Assembly (NCBI GenBank): GCA_002914845.1
Contig: JXTC01000410.1
Span: forward strand, 81,160-145,159
Source of the DNA: Trema orientale
Taxonomy: Eukaryota; Streptophyta; Magnoliopsida; Rosales; Cannabaceae
Direction of reading: 5' to 3'
Length of the DNA: 64,000 bases
Shown here piece by piece: positions 12,001 to 24,000 of the stretch (its first letter is position 1; each line of letters begins with the position of its first letter). The translations under genes and the position numbers were made by a program. The notes beneath the pieces are model-generated. The model did no database searches, had not been told where the DNA came from, and was given only the letters and a program-made list of their open reading frames with translations.

Positions 12001-15000
12001 AATGAATTGATAGGACAAAAAAATACGATTGCAAAGACCACTCGGGTAAGACTAGTTCAAACAAGAAGACCATCAACGACAAGGAATATAAACATATTCC
12101 TAAAAGAAGAAAAAAGAAAATCTTCATCTCTCACCTTTCTCATACATGGACATTTAGGAACAAGAAATCGAGACAGATTACTTTTAGGCACAACTGTGAA
12201 GAGAGGAACAAGAGATTTTCTCGTAATGCTTTTTTTTTTTTTTGTTTTCCTTTCTTTCTACTTATTAGTCTCTGTGCATGTGTGCATGCATGTGTGAAGC
12301 ATTTCCTATTACTTATTTACAACAATGCCAGCTTCTGAAGCCTTTCAATGAAAAGAAAATGGAGCAAATACGTTATACAACTTCATAAGACATGGTGAGA
12401 ATTCATAAACGATAGAAACACTATTGAGTTCTTCTCATACAGACATTTGGAAAGTAAATATTAAATAAAATGCTATCATGCAAGCAGTGTAAATTGAGAA
12501 ATCAGTATAATTACTGAGCAAAAAGAATTCACGAATCAGTGTATTTGTATGCTATAAACACTTCCAACATTTTTGCAAATGTTCATATTTCTTCTCTACT
12601 CTCTGCATACCCTCCCTCCCTCCTCCAGTCACCCCATGCCACAGAGAGGTGGTCAATTCATGTATCCAAGAGCATCCAAAACTTATATTCAAAAATTTTA
12701 TGACTTGGGGCTTTTGCAAAAAAATTGACCTGTTGCACAACAGCATCACGGTAAAACCTATATGAGTGGAGGAGCATCGCAACCCTATCAACTTGGAGAC
12801 AGTATATTCTACCATACCTGTAATGATGAAAGAGGTGTGTAAGCCTTGATTTTGGAAAACAGCCTAAAGTTAGCAACATAAAAAGTAACAATGGAAGCCT
12901 ACACAGTGACGATAAATATATCTTCAGCAGCAAGGACAGGCTTATTATTAGCCTCAGATTTAGCCATCACCATCTCAAACTTTGGCAAGCGAATAATCCC
13001 TGCAGATGAAAGCTTAGAAGAAGAAATAGTAACTGCGTCAGACAAATAAAGTAATGAGAAATCCAGTCATCTCTTATCAAAAACCAAGTTTAAAAAAATA
13101 ATCATGTAAAGGAATCACACAGAAGCTGCATGTCTCAAGATGCATTTTCATTCTTAAAACCAAGAAATAACCCTATTAAAACCACATAATTCAATGTTTT
13201 TAAAATAAAAGTTAAAAGATCTAAAATATAATGGGGAAGGTGAAGGAGTACTCTCCACCAGTGGGGTTCTGTTCCTTTGACATATGCTTCCTTATTTAAG
13301 CTGTGTCTACCGCCAAATTTGTGTACCATAATAGTCCATGTTTAGTACATTGCGCCACATATTATTCCCAAGTGGCAGCAATAGTTTGGAACTGATTCCT
13401 AATCCTAGCATTCAACACATCAACGCACCTTACAGAAACAGCCTAGACTACACCATGATAAAATTAAGATAGTAATGGCAGATATACAGATACCTGAAAT
13501 CCGTTAAAGGTCTTGCACTGCATTCCAGAAGCAAGAAGAAGCAAGCGACTTTCATGAGTATAAATATACCAACTCACATTCAGTCTCCTTGTCTCCACCA
13601 ACTGGAGTGATTTTGACTCAGAATTATAAGAAAGCAAGTCCAGCCCACTGTTATTTAGCTCATTAGCAAAAGAAAAATAAAAATAAAATAAAATATAATA
13701 AAAAGCCTTTGGCACAGTCAAAAGGTATTAAATTCAACTTCCCACCCCAAAAAGAAACACAATATGAATGCAAAATAATTTTGTACCAAGAAATAGAGAG
13801 GATATTATTGGACAGAAAAGAAAAGAAACGAAGAAGAAGAGAAGCAAAATGCGTGTTCTGAGGTTGATAACCACAATTAAGTCAAAATCCATATCTGCCT
13901 CCACAAACATCATTAATCCATATGCACGGATAATTCTCCATTTAAGATCATACCTTTGAAGTTTCAAGAATATACTTCCTAGTTGGATATTTTAGGATAT
14001 TTAAGATTTATTTTCTATGTTATTTGTTAGAGACATTTCAGATTTATTTTCCTGATTGCGCGTCCGTATATTTAGGGGATAAATTGAGTAATTATCTCCT
14101 AGATTGATTTTGTATTTTTCAGTTCCTAATTTTAAGGCCGAGATTAGGTTTGTGTTGTATGTGGCCTAGTCTATAAAAGTATCGTGTATCAGCCATGATT
14201 AATAAGATTCAGGACAACTGATTGCCTTCATTTTTCTCCTATTTCCAACCCTATGGCATCAGAGCAGGAATAGTAGAGAAAGATATATAAAATGGTGCTT
14301 ACCACCGGAGCAACAAGGGGACGATCGGAAGTCTCATCTGGGACTGTCCAGTTAGTCCTCACAAATGTTGCCGCAGCTGCTTCCAATCCCTCTTCAGCTT
14401 CCCTTCAAATTACATCCTACAAATTTAATGGAAAAAATTTCCTCCAATGGTCCACTTCGGTATAGATGGTCATTTGTGGGCGTAGTAAACTGGGTTATCT
14501 CACTGGTTCTAAACACAAACCAGCCGAGACAGATCCTTCTTTTCACACTTGGGATGCTAAAAATTCTATTATCATGGATTGGCTTATCAACTCCATGAGA
14601 GAGGATATTAGCTCAAATTTTATGCTTTATCCTACAACAAAAGGTATGTGGGATGCCGTTAGCAGACACTACTCTGACTTGGAGAATTCTACTCAGATGT
14701 GTGACCTGAGAGATACAGCAAAGAATCTGAAACAAGGTGATTTGAATGTTACAGATTATTATAATATGCTTACAACACTATGGCAGGAGTTGGATTTATT
14801 TAATAATCACAACTGGAAGTGTCAAGAGGATGCTGCCTTGTATAGATCCATTATTGATAAGGAACGGATCTATAATTTTGTCTCTGGTCTAAACAAGGAC
14901 CTCGATGAGGTTCGAGGTCGAACTCTTGCCCTCAAACCACTGCCTCATATTGATGAGATCTTTGCAGAAGTGAGACGATAAGAGAGCAGGAAGCAATGAA

Positions 15001-18000
15001 TGCTTGGAGGTTCAAAGGACACAATCATCACAGACAATTCAGCAATGGTTGCTCGTAGCCAAGAGAGTTCCAACAGGAATGGATCTCAAGTTGGAAGAAA
15101 GTCAGGACACTTATGATGTGATCATTGCAATAGGCCACATCACACTCGTGATACTTGTTAGAAACTTCACGGTCGACTTGCAAATTGGAGGGACAAGGTG
15201 AATAAGCATGATGGGAGAGGTCTTCAAGCCAATACAATTGAAGCACAACCTTCGGAGAAGAAGGACAGCAGCGAGATATGTCATCTCACTTTGAACAAAG
15301 AGCAATTAGAACAGCTTTACAAACTGTTAACTCCACAACCAGCAAGTAATCCTCTTTTGGCATTGAAAGGTACATGTTTATCCAATGGAAATGGATCAGC
15401 CGAGACTCTGGACCCTGGATAATAGATTATGGGGTCACTGATCATATGACTAGCCATGGGAATCTATTTTCTTCATACACTTCTAGTCTTGGAAATATAA
15501 AAATTAGAGTTGCTGATGGTTCTTTTTCTACTGTAGCAGGAACTGGTACCATTCGTATTACCCCAAACATCAGTCTTAATTATGTTCTTCATGTTCCAAA
15601 ACTAGCATGCAATCTACTGTTTATTAGCAAAATAACGAGGGATTTAGACTACTTGTTAAAATTCTCACATCATGCTTGTATGTTTCAGGATCATTCAGGG
15701 AAGACGATTGGAAGTGCTAAGGAGCATGGAGGACTCTACTACTTTGAGAAAGATTTCGGTGTACTTAAACAAGCTCTAACTCTTAGTTGTGATTCTTCTT
15801 CTACGTCAAATTATCAGAAAATAATGTTATGCCATCGTAGATTAGGCCATCCAAATTTTCTTTATTTAAAACGCTTGTTTCCAGATTTGTTTGGTAATAA
15901 AGAGCTTGTGAATTTTCAATGTGAAGTGTAACAATTAGCCAAACATCATCGTACTTCTTTTGCCCCTCAGTCTTACAAATCTTCTAAACTTTTTGCAATG
16001 ATTCATAGTGATATTTGAGGTCCTTCTTGTGTCAAAAATAAAAATGACTTTAAATGGTTCATCACTTTTATTGATGATCACACTAGGATGTATTGGGTGT
16101 ACTTAATGAAAGAAAAATCAGATTTAGAACAAATTTTTAAAAACTTTCATGCCATGGTTCAAACTCAATTTCAAGGAAAAATACAAGTTTTACATACTGA
16201 TAATGGGAAAGAATAGTTCAACCTGTTGCTTGAAAATTATCTCTTACATCATGGCATAGCTCACCAAAGTTCATGCATTAACACCCCCCCAAGAAAATGG
16301 AATTGCTGAGAGAAAAAATCGTCACCTTCTTGAGGTTGCCCGTTCTATTATGTTTACCTCTAATATTCCGAAAAACTTTTGGTGTGATGCTGTTCTTACT
16401 GCAACATATCTGATAAATCGAATGCCAAGTTGTGTTCTTCAGTACCAAACTCCTCTTAATACCTTTGTTCAATTTTACCCTAAAAAATGCTTGTTTAGCT
16501 CTCCACCTCTCAAAGTCTTTGGTTGTATTTCATTTGTTCATGATCACTCACCAAATAAGTCAAAGTTAGATCCAAGATCTTAAAAATGTATTTTCCTTGG
16601 ATACTCTATAACTCAAAAAGGTTACAAGTGTTTTTCACAAGAAAAACAAAAATATTTTTGTGAACAGACCCAAGAAAAGATAATCTACTTAATTTTAATT
16701 GTGAGGGTAATACCCTTAAATAGATACAACCAAATAAACAAGTCAATACCACAATAACTACACCTAGGATCATGGCAGAAAACAAATATGCCTTCATTTG
16801 AAATAAACCAGAAAAGAAAACATTAATCATAAGAAAATCAGAAAATAAATAGGAATTAATTTGAATAATTTTGACTTATTCAAAAACCCCTAAGAATCAG
16901 GACCAAATTTGATCTGATCCATCTACACTCTCTCTCAAGCTTGGATGTAGATGCCAATAAGTCCGAGCTTGCTCATTAAAAACTCGAATGCTAGTCCAAG
17001 AAGTCCCTTGGTGAGAATATCAGCAACTTGTTCATCTGTAGGAATATACTCTGTACTGACTATTCCATTATCTAGTTTTTCTGTGATGAAGTGTCTGTCA
17101 ACCTCCACATGTTTGGTCCTATCATGGTGGACTGGGTTATGTGCTATGTTGATTGTGGCCTTGTTGTCACAATAGAGCTGCATAGGCAAATGACATTCAA
17201 TCTTCAGTTCTACTAGCAAACGCTTTATCCAAATGGCTTCACAAATACCATATGCCATAGCCCTATACTCAGCTTCTGCACTACTTCTTACCACAACCGA
17301 CTGTTTTTGCTACGCCAAGTCACAAGATTGGCCCAAACAAGTTACAATATCCGGATGTTGACTTCCTATCATTAACAGATCCTGCCCAGTCTGCATCTGT
17401 AAACACCTCAACTTTTCTGTCTTCATTCTTTTTGAAGAATAGACCCCTTCCAGGATTTTTCTTGAGATACCTCTCAATATTCGATAAACCATATCAAAGT
17501 GTCCTTGTAGTGGTGAATGCATATACTGACTAACGACACTAACAGCATATGCTATATCAAGTCGAGTGTGACAAAGATAAATCAATTTCCCCACAAGTCT
17601 TTGATATTTTCCTGTATCAACTGGCTCTCCTTCAACTAATTTTCCTCTGCTACTTGCTTGGCTTGCACCCCAGCATGCATGTTTCATTAAGTAGGTTCAA
17701 CATGTACTTTCTTTGTGATATAGAGATTCCTTTTTTACTCCTGGCTATTTCCATTCCTAGGAAATATCTCATAGTCCCTAGGTCTTTTATTTCAAACTCC
17801 ATTGCCATAAGTGTTTTTATTTTCTCCATTTCTTCAACATCATCTCCTGTGAATATAATGTCATCCACGTACAGAATCAAAACTGTACACTTTTTGCTGG
17901 ATGAGTGCTTGACAAACAAAGTATGATCTGTTTGTCCTTGTATATATCCATGCCCCTTGATTGCTTTAGAGAACCTTTCAAACCAGGCTCGCGGTGATTG

Positions 18001-21000
18001 CTTGAACCCATATAGAGACTCAGTTTGCAGACTATCTTTCCCTTCTCATCTTCAAAACCCGATGGGAGACTCATGTATACTTCCTCCTCCAATTCTCCAT
18101 TTAAAAAAGCATTCTTCACATCAAGCTGGAACAGCGGCCAGTCTAAGTTAACTGCTAGAGATAACAAAACCCGGATTGTATTGAGTTTTGCTGCCGGAGC
18201 AAACGTTTCTGTGTAGTCTATCCCATAAGTTTGAGTGAAGCTTTTTGCAACTAGATGGGCTTTATACCTCTCAATCGATCCATCAAGTTTAAACTTGACT
18301 GTAAAAACCCACTTGCATCCAACTATCTTCTTGCCTTGTGGTAACTCTACCAAACTCCACGTACCATTCTTTTTAAGAGCTTGAATTTCATCAATAATAG
18401 CAGCTTTACATTCTGGTATAGCCAAAGCTTCCTCTATCGTCCTGGGCACATTAAAACTAAAAAAATTTGCAGTAAAGGCACGAAATGTGGGAGATAAACC
18501 CTCATATGACACAAACTTAGAAATAAGATGTTGAGTACATGATCTAACACCTTTCCTAAGGGCAATGGGTTCATCGAGTCTATCAAGAATGATCTTGGGA
18601 TTACCTGAAAATGAGGAGTCTAACACCGGTTCAGATTCTGGACAATGCTTAGGATCCATGAGATGTTTAATTTCTTGAGAACCCTTTCTCCGATAGTAAA
18701 CATGAAGCTCTTGTTGATTAGGTCTGATTGCACCTGCTCCTGTTTCCGAAATAGGTACCATAACTGAGGGTTGTGGCTCGATGTCAACTGGTTCAACTGG
18801 TTGGTCAAACACTGGCTCGGGGTCAACTGGTGGGTCAGATACTGGTACCATTGGTGACTTGGGTTTCTCAGGTGTAGCAACAGTCTAGACTCTGAAATGG
18901 GTTGCAATAGTGGTAGCTCAGCCTGTGGTGGTTGTGATGTCTCAGTTATGGGTGAGATAATGGGATCCCAGTTCCACACATGAGCTTCTTTGTCATGATT
19001 ATTCTCCCCCTGAAGCGGAGTGTGGAAATAATACAGAATGTCCTCAAAAAAGGCGACATGTGATCACGATCGAGCAATTGTTGCTCAACCGCGGAGACAG
19101 CGGTGGTAAAAGGGACGGAGGGTCGCGGCCATACACATTACAGAATGGGGTTGTTTTTGTTGCTGTATGGTACGAGGTATTGTACCAGTACTCCGCCCAT
19201 GGCAGCCATCGCGCCCACTGTTTTGGCTTGGAGTTAGCAAAGCAGCACAAGTAAGTTTCCAAACAACGATTAACCATTTCAGATTACCCGTCCGTCTGCG
19301 GGTGATAAGATGTACTGTGTTGAAGGAGGGTACCATAAAGGCGGAAGAACTCCTTCCAAAAATTGCTCATGAACACCTTGTCCCGATCCGTGACGATGGC
19401 CTGGGGTACGCCATGGAGACGAATGATTTCCTTGACAGCCACCCCGGAAGTAGAAAACTGGTGTTTAAGCCCAATAAAGTGAGCATATTTGCTCAATCGG
19501 TCGGCAACGACCAAAATGGTGTCGAACCCTTCCGACTTGGGAAGACCCTCCACAAAGTCCATTGCTATTTCCTCCCAAATTTGATCAGGAATTGAAAGAG
19601 GTTGCAGAAGGCCACTAGGAGAAAGGGCCAAATACTTGTTCTGTTGATAGACTTGGCAGTTAGCAACGTAGGACTGAATGTCTTTCTTCATACCCACCCA
19701 ATAAAAGGAAGCAGCCACANTGCTGTCGTGCCCTTCATGAAGAATCAAGGAAATGAGCGAGGAACCCTTGGGCACCACTAAGCGACCTTTGTACAGCAAC
19801 CGACCCCGCACGAGCGTGTATCCTGGCTTGGCCGAGGAAGAGGTCCGTAACTCCTGGCATAGCCGGTGGAGAAGAGGGTCAGCATCCACGTGAGCGGCGA
19901 GTTCGTCCATCGGAAATGAATGGGAAACGGATAGTACCATCAAGGCAACCAAAGACCCTTCCCGAGACAAAGCATCGGCAGCTTTGTTATCCAAGCCAGC
20001 CTTGTATTGGATATTAAAGTCACACCCAAGTAACTTCGTCAACCACTTTTGGTAGCCCTCATCGACCAGTCGTTGCTTGCAGAGGTATTTCAAACTTCGC
20101 TGGTCAGTGCGGACAATAAACTTGCATCCCAGTAAATAATGACGCCATTTCTGGACGGCGAAAACAATGGCCATAAGCTCACGCTCATAGATAGACCTAC
20201 TGCGAGCTTGGCGAGACAGGGCACGGCTAAAGTAAGCAATGGGACGGCCATGCTGCATGAGAACGGCCAGCAAGGTGGACATAGCGAGTTTAAGCCGTTG
20301 AAAGGTGGTCTCGGCTTCGTCGGTCCAAGCAAAACCAGCTTTCTTGAGCTGGTCCACGAGGGGCCGCACAATACCACCATAGCCATGAACAAATCACTGA
20401 TAATACCCTGTAAGCCCAAGAAATCCCCGAAGGTCCTTGAGGGAGCGTGGACTAGGCCAATTCAACATAGCTTCAACCTTGGACATATCAGCCGCAACAC
20501 CGTTGCCAGAGATAACATGGCCCAAGTACTCCAGCTTGTGTTGGCCGAATTGACACTTTTTCCTATTGGCGTAAAGCTCATGAGATTGTAAGACCCCAAG
20601 AACAGTTTCCAAATGCGCAATATGATCATCCACCGTGCGACTGTAAACCAAAATGTCGTCAAAGAAGACCAACACAAAGCGGCGTAAGTAAGGGCGAAAA
20701 ATGGCATTCATAAGCGCCTGGAATGTTGCCGGAGCACTAGTCAACCCGAAGGACATGACAAAGAACTCGTAGTGCCCCTCGTGCGTGTGGAACGCGGTTT
20801 TCGGCACATCCTCCTCCCAAACACGAATCTGGTGCTAGTCCGATTTTAAGTTAATTTTAGAGAAAATGCAAGCCCCATGCAATTCATCCAACAACTCATC
20901 GATGGCCGGAATTGGGAATTTATCCGGAATGGTGGCTTTGTCTAACGCCCGATAGTCGACACAAAACCGCCAGTTGCCGTCCTTCTTTTTGACCAACAAA

Positions 21001-24000
21001 ACTGAGCTTGAAAACGGACTAACACTAGGTTGAATGATGCCTACCGCGAGCATCTCGCGGACTAAGCACTCAAGTTCCGTTTTCATGACGTAGGGGTATC
21101 GATAGGGACGAACACTGACTGGTGGTGCCCCTGGTTGGAGGACGATGGCATGGTCATTGGTCCGAGAGGGCGGTAAAGTGCCCGGCCAATCAAACGCGGC
21201 AGGAAAACGTTGGAGGACTGCCTCAATAGGGCTAGGCACCTCTGGAGCAACCCCTGTTTCGACCGTGAGAGAATTGAGCTCTAGCAACATACCCTGCCCT
21301 TGCTCTTGGAAGGTTTTCAGCATGGTCTTTAAGGACAAGGGAGTCTTAGAGAGGCTTCTTCGGAGATATTGAGCAAGGAGGAGGATAATACCTCAAAGGA
21401 TTGACGATATTCACGGACGGAACTCGTCTGTCGAAGGGCTAAAAATTGCTCATAAACAGTACCCTCCTGCGAGGAACGGAAACGATCGAGAAGCGCCACC
21501 TTCAGTTCCTCCCACCGTCGCATCGGCCGACGTCCATCGGCCCACTAGAACCACGCCAACGCCTTGCCATCAAGGCTAATAACAGCCGTTTCAAGTTTCT
21601 CAGCCGCGGAAAGCTGATTAAGGCCAAAGAACCGTTCGGCGCGAAAGGCCCACCCATCAGGGTTAACATCGTCCAACACGGGCATTTCCAATCGTTGAGT
21701 ACTTCGATCCGCCACCAGTGTCGTCGTTGGAGTCGGCGGAACAGTGTGCAGGGGCGGAGCGGGCTCGGACGACGAGCCCACCCATTCTGGAGGAACATCC
21801 AAGCGGTGAAGAACCTGCTCCACCCGATCGAAGAGGGACATTCGCTTCAAGAGATTACCGACAGCCGCGTCCAAGGACGAAAGTCGTTGCACCTCCGATT
21901 GAATCGATCCTAAACTCTCCAGAACACTGCTCAATTGGTCCTCCACCGAACCCACACGCTCTTCCATCTTGCTTGGAGCCATGGCCCGGAAAGTGCTCTG
22001 ATACCAACTGAGAAGGACCAGCCCTCAAGATAGGGAAGGTAATAGAACTTTATTGCAGAAAACAGAGAGAAAGGAATGCAAGAAGGCGCTTGGCAATTCA
22101 AGAGGCCAGCACTCTCCCTGGAGATCAGCTCCAAATTACAACCAAATTACTATCTCTCTCCTTCCTTCCGGTTCCCCCCTCTATATTCCCTCTCAACCCT
22201 TCCCACCCAACTAACAAACTCCCTAACAGAATTGACGGCCTACTAGAAAATACCACAACTACCCCTGCTCTTATGGATGCTAAGTGCCCTTCTTAGCTCG
22301 ACGTGCATACGTAAAGCGTATAGGGGGCTTATCATACTCCTTATTGAGTGAAATGGCGGAGTTAGGTTGCTAGTGTTGTGTTGAAAAATTTGGTCCCTGC
22401 TTATCTTGTTAGGCTTGAAAGGCTCTTCCATCATTTGATTTCCGTGGAGTCCAATTTGATGGTTTTCCATGGATTTTCCAACATGTATCCTTGGTATGAC
22501 CAGGTTTCTTACAATGATCACACCAAGGACGCCCTTTTCTTTGTTGACCGTCATTGCCAAATTGTTGTCCTCGGGCAACCAAAGCTGATGCATCCCCATT
22601 TGGTTGTGTATTCTAATTTTCCAGCGGCAATTTATGTCCTCCCAGCATCAATTTTTTACGATTTTCCTCCTATCTGACTTCGTAAAACGCTTCTCAAACA
22701 TTTGGCTGCAGCTTTGTTGCGAGTATTCTTCCACGTACTTCATCTAGGTTTTGATTCAAACTAAATGAGAACTTGTAGAGTCGATCTCTTTCCTGAATTT
22801 CCTTATATCGCTTCTGATCTGTAGCACAATGCCACTCCACCTCATCAAAAATATCCAACTATTGCCAATACTTAGAAAGAGTGTTAAAGTATTCGGCAAC
22901 AGTAAGATCTCCTTGACGAAGATCATGCAATACACTCTTTAGTCCAAATATTTCTGAGGTGTTTTCCTTGTTGGAGTAGATTCGTTTGACAGCATCCCAC
23001 ATCTCTTTCGCCGTCTTGTAGTACATGAAATTTTCTCCTATCTCATTGTTCATGGAGTTGATCAACCATGACATTACCATACTATTTTCCTTTTTCCATA
23101 TTTTCAAGTTTGGATCCTTCTCCTCTGGTTGAACAGCACATCCAGGAAGATATTCCTCCTTATCCTTTCCCGAGATAAATAGCATGACAGAATGGGACCA
23201 TTGAACGAAATTTTGCCCATTGAATTTGTGATTGGTAATCAGATGAACAAGAGTTTCCACACCCATTTCTGGGCTTGGATTGACTGCCCCAGACGAAGCA
23301 GAAGTAACCTCAGACGAATTGCTTTCCGCTGGCCATACTGTATTTGGTCATCACGGTTGGCTAGATTCAATGGTTCAGATTCTGCTCTGATACCATGTGA
23401 ATAGACCCAAGAAAAGATGATCTGCTTAATTTTATTATGAGGGTAATACCCTTAAATAGATACAACCAAATAAACAAGTAAACACCACAATAACTGCACC
23501 TAGGAGCATAGCAGAAAACAAATCTGCCTTCATTTGAAATAAACCAGAAAAGAAAATATTAATCATAAGAAAACCAGAAAATAAATAGGAATTAATTTGA
23601 ATAATTTTGACTTATTCAAAAAACCCCTAAGAATCAGGACCAGATTTGATCTGATCCGTCTACAATTTTGTTTCCATGGACATAACCTTTTTTTGAAAAT
23701 TCTCCCTTTTATGCCAAAAATTTTCTTCAGGGGGAGAATTCACAAGAAGACAATTTTTGGGAACTTGCTTTACCTACCTCACTGTCACTACCAGTTGCAT
23801 CCACACCTTATGAATCTGAACCTTCTCTTATCACCAATCCTTCAACCCAACCTGAAACACAACATGAACCTATGGTACCTTCCAATCTTAACAATAATTT
23901 ACAATTAGGAGGAAAATCCCAGCAACAACATGAGCTACGTGTTTACTCATGCAGGAACAACACTCAAAGGGTGGAAAAATCTGTGATTCCTTTGCTCCGT

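Larger units (their letters stand above)
16661..23664 (-). mobile_element. Copia element B, inserted in element A, broken
   Basis: The LTRs are at 16661-16927 (3') and 23398-23664 (5'), each beginning TGTAGA and ending TTCA in element orientation. TTTTG lies at both outer junctions in element A. The primer site TGGTATCAGAGCAGAATC is adjacent to the 5' LTR. Recognisable parts are gag (about 22860-23270, with further gag to about 22260), the integrase C-terminal region (about 18980-19045), reverse transcriptase (about 17650-18600, including YVDDI) and RNase H (about 16935-17400, including SSAEAEYRA and ADILTKG). The element carries several breaks and is interrupted by Gypsy element C. LTR divergence is roughly 6% by eye, close to that of element A, so both insertions may be of similar age. 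Confidence 0.92.
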